Positions 13,418-23,918 of a DNA stretch of 64,000 nt are shown here, piece after piece. Each line of letters opens with the position of its first letter. Positions within the stretch are counted from its first letter, which is position 1. The notes beneath the pieces are model-generated. The model worked only from the letters and a program-made list of their open reading frames with translations. It was not told where the DNA came from and did no database searches. The translations under genes and the position numbers were made by a program. The stretch comes from Sardina pilchardus (taxonomy: Eukaryota > Chordata > Actinopteri > Clupeiformes > Clupeidae). The stretch spans positions 13,936,599 to 14,000,598 of the forward strand of contig NC_085004.1 in assembly GCF_963854185.1 (NCBI RefSeq). The letters are read 5' to 3'.

Positions 13418-13854
13418 GTCAGTTACCACAACTTCACTGGGATGAGGGATGCTGTTGCACTTAATGGACATGAGAAACAAAGGTGGGCTAACCACACCTA
13501 CTCAAGCAGTAAACCTAATAACCAAAATATAACCAATTATATTGTAATGCCTTTTAGTAAGTACATTTCTCACTGCTACAACAACATTCCCTGATATTTC
13601 ATGACTTCGCCATGCACAAACATGATAAAACTCCCTCACTTTCTATGTCCGGAATACACTTAACAAACTTCCATGATATCCCATGGTCCATGGGAACCCT
13701 GAATACTAAAGGCTGAGCCATACTGACTGATTCTTTCGCTCTGTCTAACCACTGTAACTTTAAGTAAACTGGTCAAATCGATAGATTATTCAAACCACTG
13801 CTGAGTAACCATTTTCAAAAAATGAAATCAAGTCTCAGAAATGAGAGTTCGTAC

Positions 13855-14045
13855 ATATACTTTATTTTTTAGTCCAGACAAAGTTTCAAGAGTCTAAATC
13901 CCATGTCATCATCAGATTCCTCAGACTCAAGTTTGTGACAAGACCTTTATGTGTGATCACTGACTGAATTAATCCGTTCAGTACCATGTAAACAAGGTCT
14001 ACGTACCTGACATCTTATATCAATTGCAAGAACATACAGTCTCAG
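13855..14045 (-). pseudogene. Inverted rplp2 intron 4-exon 5 fragment (unit 3)
   Basis: Same fragment as in unit 2, on the minus strand: ESEESDDDMGF tail with Gly to Arg and loss of the normal stop, then an AATAAA signal. It shares the stop-deleting change with units 2 and 4, so the lesion predates the unit duplication. Confidence 0.85.
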
Positions 14046-14258
14046 AATGCACCTTAAAATGTTAGGTGTCATGGCATATGGTATACCATACTAGATGGCT
14101 CTATGTCTAAATAGTATGTATGCATCTACCGATATGGATTTATGCCCAATGTAATTCTTTAATAGACACTGATTTAACAGACAAAGGTTCCAAAAATGCA
14201 GGTAATCTATTTTATTCAAACACATTCTTCTGGCAGTCGGGTAGTGAAGATGACTGAT

Positions 14259-14880
14259 TCAGTATTGGTCAGGGAGGCCTGCAGGTCTGAAGTGGTTTGG
14301 ATCGTTTCCTTCACGGCCATGGCGATTGGCCACCTGATCTGCTTCAGAGTCTTCATGCCCCCGGCCGCTATTTCCTTGCCATCCCTCACGGGCATCGCTG
14401 AAAGAGAAGGGTTTATTTAATTGAGAGAAATGGACAGATTTCATCCTTGCTCAATTTGTATCCTGATCAAATGGCTTTAACTTTGGACAAAACTCTTTTA
14501 AGGATCACCTGATCACTTCAGCTGCCCATTTGCCACCAGGACCCCTTTGGGCAGCGTCATAGTTTCCCCGGGCATGGAAGTACTTGTCTGAGTCTTTCCA
14601 GTTGGCATCCTTCATGTCCGAATAGGCATTCCACATGTCCCTTGCCCCTGCAATGTATTGAACAGAAGGACTGTGACAGTTGAACTTCCACGGCACTGAA
14701 TGAAGTAACTACATTCAGTGCATCATAAACATGGCGTATAGGCCTAGCCTACTATCCCTACAAATGAGCAGAGATACACATCAAGGGCTTACCCTGGATA
14801 GCCTCCCCTGGAAAATTGTACCACTGAGCTTGAATGACAGCTACAGAAGCCAGCAGTAGTGTAGCCAGGAGCAGCCTCAT
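14259..14880 (-). CDS. saa: Serum amyloid A, copy 3
   Basis: Coding exons 14793-14880, 14509-14647 and 14259-14397 join to 121 residues. The long signal peptide, NAYSDMKDANWKDSDKY, QVANRH and the LPDQY ending make it nearly identical to copies 2 and 4. The reading frame and splice sites are intact. The protein is expected to be secreted and to bind lipoprotein. Confidence 0.95.
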
Positions 14881-15092
14881 CTCTGCAATTTACTGTGAGA
14901 AAACCCAACAAGAGTCAACAACTAGGTACTAAACACTGCAATTCTATATTAAAGCTGAGTGTGTGGAGATGTTATCATGTAAAATGGTTGATTCTTCTGA
15001 GATAGCCTACTTACATGTATAGGTCTTGTGTTCAGAGAAATTTGTTCTCACAGGTCCTCCAATGTCTCTTCCTCACCAGAATAGTGTGGCAC

Positions 15093-15140
15093 TTTATATA
15101 GCCCTCAAGTTGGGTGTATTGGGTAAGGGTTGGAATTTCC
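15093..15140 (-). promoter_or_regulatory. Promoter of saa copy 3: TATA and kappaB-like site
   Basis: TATATAAA on the minus strand at 15093-15100 and GGAAATTCC at 15132-15140, spaced as in copies 1 and 2. Confidence 0.7.
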
Positions 15141-15869
15141 AAAAAAAAAAGAATAAAGATAATTGTTGTCTCTGGACAAACCTGAGGTTGAACTGTGAAC
15201 ATCTGGAAATTCCCTGTTTCAATCAGAATTTAGGCTAAATGTAAAATCAATAAGTTCATTAGTCTTCAGGGCTGACATCTTTCTGGGGACCTTTGATTTT
15301 CTAAAGCATACATGTTTCCAAATCCAAGATTCCCGGTTATGAACACATGCCTGTTTACAATCATTGCCCAATTCCCAACAATCTTCTGTCTCTTCACTCA
15401 ACTCTCTGTCCACCTGGAATGTTATAGGCACCATATTGTATATTACACTCATGTTTCACCCCTGAACAAAATATTCAGTTATCAGTTGGTGGAACTGAGA
15501 ATAAATAAACACTTGACAGCAAACTGACATTACAGTACAAATGTTTGCACTGTTAATGAATGTTGTGAACTTCAAAAATATAATTATGACATGTGTGAAA
15601 GTTTGGGCACTCTTCAACTTGAACAAATTGAACATTTAGCCTACTTGTTGAGCCATTTGTCAGCTCATGACAATACCATAGGATTGAACTTCATCTGGTT
15701 TATGCCATTTCTAAGCTTCCCCTCTGACATTGCACTGTGCCTACTTCAGAGGGCACTTTTCCCACATTTTATGGCCTACCATCAAATGCTTGACCTCTTT
15801 AGAAAGCTGCAACCGTGTAGCTTCTTGGGAAATAATCAAAAATAATTGTGTGAATTACTTGCACAGGGT

Positions 15870-16480
15870 TATTATTGGGTGTATTGATCGACAGTGATCT
15901 AAATTTCAACAGCCACATGAAAATGATAACTAAATCAGCTTTTTACCACCTCAAAAATATTGCCAAACTGAGAGGGCTAATGTCAAAACATGATTTAGAA
16001 AAACTCATTTATGCATTTATCTCTAGCAGGGTTGATTACTGCAATGGACTGTTTACAGGCCTTCCTAAAAAGACTATCAAACAGCTTCAGGTGATTCAAA
16101 ATGCAGCAGCTAGGGTTCTCACAAAAACGAAAAGGACTGAGCACATTACTCCAATTCTTAAATCTCTGCACTGGCTTCCAGTAAGTCACAGAATTGACTT
16201 TAAAGCTCTACTGCTTGTTTATAAATAAGTGAATGGAGCAGGACCTAAATACCTATCAGACGTGTTTCAGCAGGACACACCTTCTCGTCCTCTCAGGTAT
16301 CAGGAGAAAAACCTGTTAGTAAAACCTGCTGTTAGAACTAAACATGGTGAAGCAGCTTTTAGCTGCTATGCAGCTCAGCTTTGGAACCAACTTCCGGATG
16401 ACATTAAAAAGGCCCCAACTGCAGCCAGTTTTAAATCTAGACTTAAGACAAAATTGTTCTCAGATGCTTTCTGCTAAATG
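15870..16480 (+). mobile_element. L2-like LINE reverse transcriptase, C-terminal fragment
   Basis: The reading frame from about 15870 encodes GVLIDSDLNFNSHMK, SSRVDYCNGLFTGLP, QNAAARVLTKTKR, HITPILKSLHWLPV and, after TAA at 16226-16228, GPKYLSDVFQ and LWNQLPDDIKKAP, ending at a stop near 16475. This is the conserved end of reverse transcriptases of the L2/CR1 type of non-LTR elements. The 5' part and endonuclease are absent, typical of 5'-truncated copies. The insertion lies in unit 4, in place of sequence that holds rplp2 exons 3-4 in unit 3. Confidence 0.85.
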
Positions 16481-16992
16481 TCTTTTAATTATTCCACCTT
16501 GAGTCTTTTATGCTTTCTGTATAAATCTGTATTTTTAAATGATGTTATGCTTTCCTTATAAGTTTGATTTTGTTTTGGAAATTGAAACCTGATGTGTGTG
16601 ATCCATCAACATGCCGGAGAATTGCACTCATGGTGAGTAGTACTGGTTTGTTCCTTTTAAGTACTACGTTCTGCCCCTGGTTGGGCAAAGGGAGATTCAG
16701 GTGAGTAGGGCCCCTGTTTGGGGATAGTTTTTGTTGGGTGGTAGTCAGCGTCAGGGCCGGCTGAGCTATCGGCCCTGGACATTAAGGTCTCCCCAGTAAG
16801 AAAGGAAATACTGTGTGCGCACACAGATGGGCCTACGTCATCGAATCTCCAAAGAGTGGCAACAGCTCTGGGTGTTTGAGAAGGATCACTATCACTGGTT
16901 TGCTAAATTAGACTCTGGCAAAGTCTATCTGTTAAAAACAGACGTGTCTTCTAGTTATTCCACCTTAACCCTCATCTTGTCCTTGGGGTCTG
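16481..16992. other. Unassigned DNA between LINE tail and unit 4; edge resembles a TTAA element
   Basis: No family recognised for most of it. The right end, TTAACCCTCATCTTGTCCTTGGGGTC at about 16967-16992 in part, resembles the terminus of the TTAA-flanked element at 34.4 kb. Unit homology resumes directly after it with TGATATTTCATGACTTC, which matches unit 3 near 13593. Confidence 0.4.
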
Positions 16993-17254
16993 ATATTTCA
17001 TGACTTCACCACAAACATGATAAAACTCCCTCACTTTCTATGTCTGGAATACACTTAAACAAAATTCCATGATATTCCATGGTCCATGGGAACCCTGAAT
17101 ACTAAAGGCCGAGCCATACTGACTGATTCTTTCGCTCTGTCTAACCACTGTGACTTTAGGTAAACTGGTCAAATCGATAGGTCATACAAACCACTCCTGA
17201 GTAACCATTTTCAAAAAATGAAATCCAGTCTCAGATATGAGAGTTTGTACATAT

Positions 17255-17460
17255 ACTTTATTTTTAGTCCAGAAAAAGTTTCAAGAGTCTAAATCCCATG
17301 TCATCATCAGATTCCTCAGACTCAAGTTTGTGACAAGACCTTTATGTGTGATCACTGACTGAATTAATCCGTTCAGTACCATGTAAACCAGGTCTACGTA
17401 CCTGACATCTTATAGCTACATTATCGATTGCAAGAACATGTCAACATAAAGTCTCAGAAT
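17255..17460 (-). pseudogene. Inverted rplp2 intron 4-exon 5 fragment (unit 4)
   Basis: Third inverted copy of the rplp2 end with the same altered DDDMGF tail and AATAAA. Exons 3-4 are missing from this unit. Confidence 0.85.
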
Positions 17461-17670
17461 GCACCTTAAAATGTTAAGTGTCATGGCATATGGTATACCA
17501 TACTAGATGGCTGTATGTCTATGTACAGTGTATGCATCTACCGGTATGGATTTATGTCCAATGTAATTTTTTAATAGACACTGATTTAACAGACAAAGCT
17601 TCCAAAAATGCAGGTAATCTATTTTATTCAAACACATTCTTCTGGCAGTCGGGTAGTGAAGATGACAGAT

Positions 17671-18308
17671 TCAGTATTGGTCAGGGAGGCCTGCAGGTCT
17701 GAAGTGGTTTGGATCGTTTCCTTCACGGCCATGGCGATTGGCCACCTGATCTGCTTCAGAGTCTTCATGCCCCCGGCCACTATTTCCTTGCCATCCCTCA
17801 CGGGCATCGCTGAAAGAGGAGGGTTTATTTAATTGAGAGAAATGGACAGAACTGGTCATGGTCAGACTATGCTCAATTTGTATTCTGATCAAATGGCTTT
17901 AACTTTGGCTTTGAACACAATTATTTTAAGAATCACCTGATCACTTCAGCTGCCCATTTGCCACCAGGACCCCTTTGGGCAGCGTCATAGTTTCCCCGGG
18001 CATGGAAGTACTTGTCTGAGTTTTTCCAGTTGGCATCCTTCATGTCCGAATAGGCATTCCACATGTCCCTTGCCCCTGCAATGTATTGAACAGAAGGACT
18101 GTGACAGTTGAACTTCCACGGCACTGAATGAAGTAACTACATTCAGTGCATCATATACATGGCGTATAGGCCTAGCCTACTATCCCTACAAATGAGCAGA
18201 GATGCACATCAAGGGCTTACCCTGGATAGCCTCCCCTGGAAAATTGTACCACTGAGCTTGAATGACAGCTACAGAAGCCAGCAGTAGTGTAGCCAGGAGC
18301 AGCCTCAT
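17671..18308 (-). CDS. saa: Serum amyloid A, copy 4
   Basis: Coding exons 18221-18308, 17937-18075 and 17671-17809 join to 121 residues. It matches copies 2 and 3 except for small changes such as DANWKNSDKY for DANWKDSDKY; the ending is LPDQY. No lesion is seen in the coding part. Its promoter is the most altered of the four, so expression may differ. Confidence 0.95.
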
Positions 18309-18527
18309 CTCTGCAATTTACTGTGAGAAAACCCAACAAGAGTCAACAACTAGGTAATAAACACTACAATTCTATATTAAAGCTGAGTGTGTGGAAATGT
18401 TATCATACTGTATGTGAAATGGTATTCATCTGAGATAGCCTACTTACATGTGTGGTTCTTGTGTTGTTCAGAGATATTTGATTTCACGGGTGCCCCAGGT
18501 CTTTTCCACACCATGAATCGTGTGCCA

Positions 18528-18575
18528 CTTTATAGCCCTCAAGTTTGGTAGGATTGGGTAAGACTTGGATTTTCC
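18528..18575 (-). promoter_or_regulatory. Promoter of saa copy 4, altered TATA and kappaB-like site
   Basis: The TATA box is shortened by two bases to TATAAAG at 18528-18534, and the kappaB-like site reads GGAAAATCC at 18567-18575. The leader and first donor region around 18450-18520 have also drifted from copies 2 and 3. Confidence 0.6.
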
Positions 18576-19072
18576 AAAAGAATATTTATTTATTTATTGT
18601 CTCTGGACAAACCTGAGGTTGAACTGTGAACATCTGGAAATTCCCTGTTTCAATCAGAATTTAGGCTAAATGTAAAATCAATAAGTTCATTAGTCTTCAG
18701 GGCTGACATCTTTCTGGGGACCTTTGATTTGCTAAAGCATACATGTTTCCCAATCAGAGATTTCCAGTTATGAACACATGTCTGTTTACAATCATTGCCC
18801 AATTCCCAACAATTTTCTGTCTCATCTTCACACATCTCGCTGTCAATAGAACCCTAATGAGATCACAAAGGAAGTAAATAAACAACAGCAAACTGATTTT
18901 AAAAGTGTTTGCGCTGTGAATAAATGAACTTATAATTATCAAAAATCTAAATATATAATTATGGCATGTCTGAAATTTTGGGCACTCTTGAACAAGTCGA
19001 AGAACTTTAACTTATTAATCCATTTGACAACTCATGACAAAACCACAGGATTTAACATAATATGGTTTATGC

Positions 19073-19200
19073 CAGTGTTTCTTAACTGGTGGGTCTGGTG
19101 GGTCTACATTTTTGATTAAATTTAATTGAGACACCGTAACATTCATTAAAGCGCTAGAGACTGTACATGAAAAAGGTTGTCGTAGAAAATATGGTGCAAT
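19073..19200. mobile_element. Possible hAT transposon end fragment
   Basis: CAGTGTTTCTTAACTGGTGG at about 19073 resembles the terminal inverted repeat of vertebrate hAT elements. I did not find the matching other end, so this is a single-end call. Confidence 0.4.
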
Positions 19201-19729
19201 TTATTTAGAATGTTTGGGGGCAAGTGCACTGTGGAACATAGATATTATAAAGCTTTGCTATATTCATGCTGTGGAAGGTACACTGTCTCAAAGATTAACA
19301 AATCTGTGAATTCACCGTGGATCTGGTTTACAGTAATACCAGAAAAACAAATATGCTCCCTTCACCCAGCAGGGAGTGAAGAGCGCCAAATATATTTGTG
19401 CAATCAGTTGGAACACAGATCTTGGCAAGTCATATGCCCGACTGCACATCTTTTCCTACGAGTCATGCCTTGAATTCGGTGCCTGGCCAGATGAGTGTGT
19501 GACTGTGAGATAGAGAAGGGATGCAGCAACATGTGTTCACTCTGTGCTGTGTCCAGCTTGTACTAAAACAATGTGGTATTATACTGTATATAGCAAATGT
19601 TACCTCCTTATGAACGGTCATCATCATCAGACTCAACATTGCAAGGGGTAAGTGATTTCACCCTGGAAATAGCCTTGAACTGTGGACAAATTATAAAAAT
19701 ATTGCTGAAAAAAAAAAAGATTTTTTTGA

Positions 19730-19912
<183 letters not shown>

Positions 19913-20224
19913 CATTTTGCTTTTATTTTATTTAACACTGTGCCTCGTTCAGGCAATTACAATAAGTTAAATGTGCAATATGCAAAATCAAAGCACTGGT
20001 TTAATGCTACTGGCTTTATGAACATAATTTATTCCTGTCTGTTTAAGGGACTTTTAATCAGGTTCCAATGTTTACATTTCTCCTGACTATCAACACTCAA
20101 ACAAATTACTGCATAGAATTTTCACTGTAGTTGGTATGAAGACAGATGTTGGCATGACAGTTGAGTACCATATCAGTATGATTGTTCTATGATCTACCAC
20201 TAGAGGGAGCACCAGCATTGCCTA

Positions 20225-20275
20225 GGCACTAGCCTAGGCTAGTGCCATATAGGGCACTAGCCTAGGCTAGCGCCC
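20225..20275. repeat. Two tandem perfect or near-perfect palindromes
   Basis: GGCACTAGCCT/AGGCTAGTGCC at 20225-20246 is a perfect 22-base palindrome. A second copy at 20252-20275 has one mismatched pair. They abut the inverted-repeat element that begins at 20275. Confidence 0.85.
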
Positions 20276-20641
20276 ACTAATCCAGCGCGAACTTTATGGG
20301 CGCTGCCATCTTGAATATCGCCATTACTGCGTGCCTGCGAGTGTGACGAGTGACACTTGCCTGTGCTTTTCAATGAAAGCATCCTGTCAGAGAATGTCTA
20401 ACAAGAGATCCCGCTCATGAAAGAAAATGTCAGGTGAAAGGGAACATTGGATCAATGATGTCAGACTGTGCCAAAACTTACCAATGAAGGTAATTTATTA
20501 ACAACATAAGGTATTAAGACGTGTATTAATGACAGCTAACCTCTGCAACAGCCGCCTATGGAACCAACGGGCTAATTTCTTAGCAGCCAGTCACGCAGTA
20601 ATGGCGGTTTTGTGTTACTTCCGTGTTTCGCTGGATTAGTG
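20275..20641. mobile_element. Non-autonomous DNA element with long inverted termini
   Basis: The ends are inverted: CACTAATCCAGCG at 20275 pairs with CGCTGGATTAGTG ending at 20641, and GCCATTACTGCGTG inside the left arm pairs with CACGCAGTAATGGC in the right. The interior (about 270 bases) has no transposase. No clear target duplication is seen, so superfamily is unassigned. Confidence 0.75.
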
Positions 20642-23160
20642 TATAGGCTCTGGCCTAGGCCCCTAATGGGCAAGCCCCGTATGGGAAATTCCCACTCATT
20701 AGATTTCAGTCAGATGAGATTAGTCAGGATTCATCTCTGAGGAACAAACTTGTCAGGGCATAAGACATTTTCTCTTTGATTCTCTTTCACTTAAAGCAAG
20801 CAATGTTTCCATCATGTCTCGTAACAATGGATATGTGTTATATAATGTTATAATACTAAGTTACATTAATAACTTAGATTTATATAGTGCATTTCAAGGT
20901 AGGCTTCCCAAACTTTCTTTATAACACTCTGAGAGAAAAACACAAGAGGATAGTAATACTTATGGTGACCACTGCCAGCCAAGATATTATAGGCTGGTGA
21001 ACAGGTGAATTTTGAGTCCAAAGAGATGGTAGCCATAACCGTAGTTCAGTGTCAGTGTCATATGGGATATTACACACTACAGCTATGAGCAAAAACAATC
21101 CAGCAAGCTAAATTGCAATTCATGAACTCATTAAACTTGTTATCAGATCATTACAGAGATTTACACCAGCAAAGCACTTTTATGGTAAGATGGAAAATGA
21201 GCCTGATGGACACTGTGTCTGCATATAGAGACTTAAAATGTTCCGGGAACCATGGCAGATAACAACACCAAGGCTGTGAGATTTCCATATAAATATATAA
21301 GCCTCCTTATCAGAACATACTGACTGATAAAATGACATTATCTGTACTATACGTAGGGATGTAGTAGTAAAATAAGAGGGTAAACTATTAACTCCGTGAT
21401 CTTGGAGGCGGACAGTGCCATGTGGTATCATTTTTTTAAAAAGGCATTCAGAACATGTTTGATGATGGTGGAGCCTATTGTCCATTGTTTATAACAATAC
21501 CAAGAGTGTTGATGAGTGTACATATTGTGAATGTGGAGGATAAAGTGTGATTTTTGAATGTTAAAAGTTGCAATAGGTGAATAAACTCTTTTGAGATCTG
21601 GATAAACTCTAATAAGAGGTGGATTTCTGAAATTTCAGAGGTTGATAAACTGCATTTATTTGTGTTTAGCCTCCACTACATCCTTGCATATAAGTTACTG
21701 TGAATATCACTGAACTGTCAGTATGTGATTCTCAACCTTGTTGTCCTCAATAGCCCCGTGTCCAGGGATATATCCGGTCTGATAACCTGTCTGGCAGTCA
21801 TTGTGGCCTGATCTGTGCACACTCCAGAGTTCAATGTAGTCAGTCAAGGTTATTCCATTAGACCTCATAAAAAACATTTTAGGAACTGCTTTTGCCATTA
21901 CAGCGATTTGACTCTGAGTATCGTTCTTCTGGCAATGTGTGTTTCCAGAGAACTTTTATCATAAGAGAGGCAAATTACCATGATCCTCCAATTGGAACAC
22001 ATGTTACCGGTTATGATTGGCCAGCAAGATTGCTCAAAGTCACCTCATATCACCTTTAAATAGCCCATCACAAGCAGAATCTGTCTTTCCTATTCTCCAC
22101 ATAATGTTGCATCCACAGACACAAGCTAAAAGAACAACAACAAAAAAAGAAACATGAATGCCAATTTATTGATTCTTTCTAATCCAGTTCTGAAAAGGAT
22201 TGTTTGAGCATACCTTCAGAGAGATCTCCTTACAACTCCCTGAGGTCCCCTGGATGGTCCCGGCCCCCTTGTTGAGAATCACATAGGCCTACTATAATTT
22301 ATGATCAGTGTCCACAGTCACAGTTGAGGAAGCAGAACTGTCATCCCAAAAAATGCCCAGGCTGTCATTGCCATTGTTGTGCTTCAGTAAAATGGAAGTA
22401 AAACTTCACTGAGCATAAAACCTCAACTGGATCAAAGAATGGGACCCCCACCACCACCAAAAAAACCCACATTTCAACTTCCCATTTCAAGCATGGCAGC
22501 AAGGGTAGTACACAAAGATTTGTATTGTTACTTAGATTAAAATGTGATGCCACTATTACTGTCCCTTTATGCCCGAGGTTCAAATTTCAGAGAAAGATGC
22601 ATGATCTATCAAAACAAGAGAGACTGCTAAAGTCAAATTATAATTCAGAAACTATTTGACTCACAGTCTGTTTTTAAATGTTCATTTTATGGATTAATGA
22701 ATTCCTTGCATCATTGCAGAACTTCAACTCTACCTAACATGCTTTGACCTTTTTAATACATAACATGTTCCAAATATCCGTTGGCTTGATCGCTTAACAA
22801 ATATATGGGTCGCAACTTCATTAACATGGGGAATTGTGGGTCCCAATGTCAGACTTATGAAAAACTGCTCTTGATGAGAAAAGACAATGCATTGTGCTTT
22901 GGTGAGACATATAACCACATTTCCATGGTAGACTGAGGAACTTTTTATATATATATATATATAAATGTACCCACTCTAAACCCCAGCTATTCCAGTCAAG
23001 AGAAGTGAGCAATGGTTTTCACTCACACTTCCCTTTTCAACTATTCATTTGATGTAAGAGCCCTATTATAAAAAAAGGAAGTTTGAATGAATGTGCACAT
23101 TGCTTTTCTAACATTCTAATAGTCCTCACTTTTTGTACCATCTACAGGCATACTTTCAAC
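20642..23160. other. Intergenic, no gene recognised
   Basis: AT-rich sequence with no convincing exon on either strand. A segment near 20875-21000 (TTATATAGTGCATTTCAAGG) resembles dispersed fish repeats, and a short TA run lies at 22946-22963. Confidence 0.5.
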
Positions 23161-23174
23161 CATTATTCTGTCCA

Positions 23175-23250
23175 TCTAGATAGATAGATAGATAGATAGA
23201 TACTTTATTGATCCCCAAGAGGAAATTCAAGAAAAGGGGAAATTCAAGTC
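23175..23250. mobile_element. GATA repeat joined to a teleost LINE-type 3' tail
   Basis: GATA repeats lead into TACTTTATTGATCCCCAAGA and GGAAATTC, a motif found dispersed in many fish genomes as a non-LTR retrotransposon 3' end (recalled, not searched). It lies just downstream of the ferritin 3' end. Confidence 0.55.
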
Positions 23251-23633
23251 TTTACAGTTACACTGATTTCCTGTTTCACACAAGGCTACAAACACAGATA
23301 TTCAGAATCCAGAGAGTTCATTTTATTTGGTTTGATTATAACATCAGTAATAAAACACAGGCCAAGGACAGGAGCGGTAGCCACTCAAGACAAGCAACAA
23401 CACGGATAAGAACTATGGCTTATGGGAACTGTAGTACGTATGGGATGGCAAATATGGCAAAAGAGCAAGTAGAGTGTTGATACGGGCCAACTGACTGATC
23501 TTAATAGCCAAAGGCCGAAGAGCTTGAGCTGGAGAGATAAATGCAGTGAGGTGGAATATGGGAGATGGGAGCTGGGTGTTGGGTGGGTGTTTGGGGGTGC
23601 TGGGTGTTGGGTGGGTGTTTGGGGGCGCGGGGT

Positions 23634-23841
23634 TTAGCTGCTCTCCTTGCCCAGCGTGTGCTTGTCGAACAGGTACTCGGCCATGCCGTTCTGGGGGGCA
23701 CCCATGCGGCGCAGGTTGGTCACCCAGTCGGAGAGCTCCTTGATGGACTTCACCTGCTCGTCCAGGTAGTGTGTCTCGATGAAATCGCACATCTGTAAGG
23801 GAGAACAGATTATCGTGAGGGGGTGAGGAGGAGGGTTACAT

Positions 23842-23918
<77 letters not shown>

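Larger units (their letters stand above)
8160..18900. repeat. Tandem array of four saa units with embedded rplp2 fragments
   Basis: A shared marker block that begins CCTGAGGTTGAACTGTGAAC recurs at about 9637, 12247, 15177 and 18607, giving unit steps of about 2.6, 2.9 and 3.4 kb. Each unit carries, left to right, rplp2-derived sequence (plus strand exon 3, with or without exon 4, then inverted intron 4 and exon 5), a serum amyloid A gene on the minus strand, and a spacer with the marker block and a further common segment. Units 2-4 are closest to each other; unit 1 is next to the parent rplp2. The longest step is due to a LINE insertion in unit 4. Confidence 0.85.

Noticed and set aside
13211..13594. 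A 127-codon frame through the rplp2 fragment of unit 3
   Set aside because: It is an off-frame reading of rplp2 exons 3-4 and introns; the true frame is the P2 one.
8317..18308. Plus-strand frames of about 73 codons repeated in each saa unit
   Set aside because: Antisense readings of saa exon 3 (final coding exon); their repetition only reflects the tandem copies.
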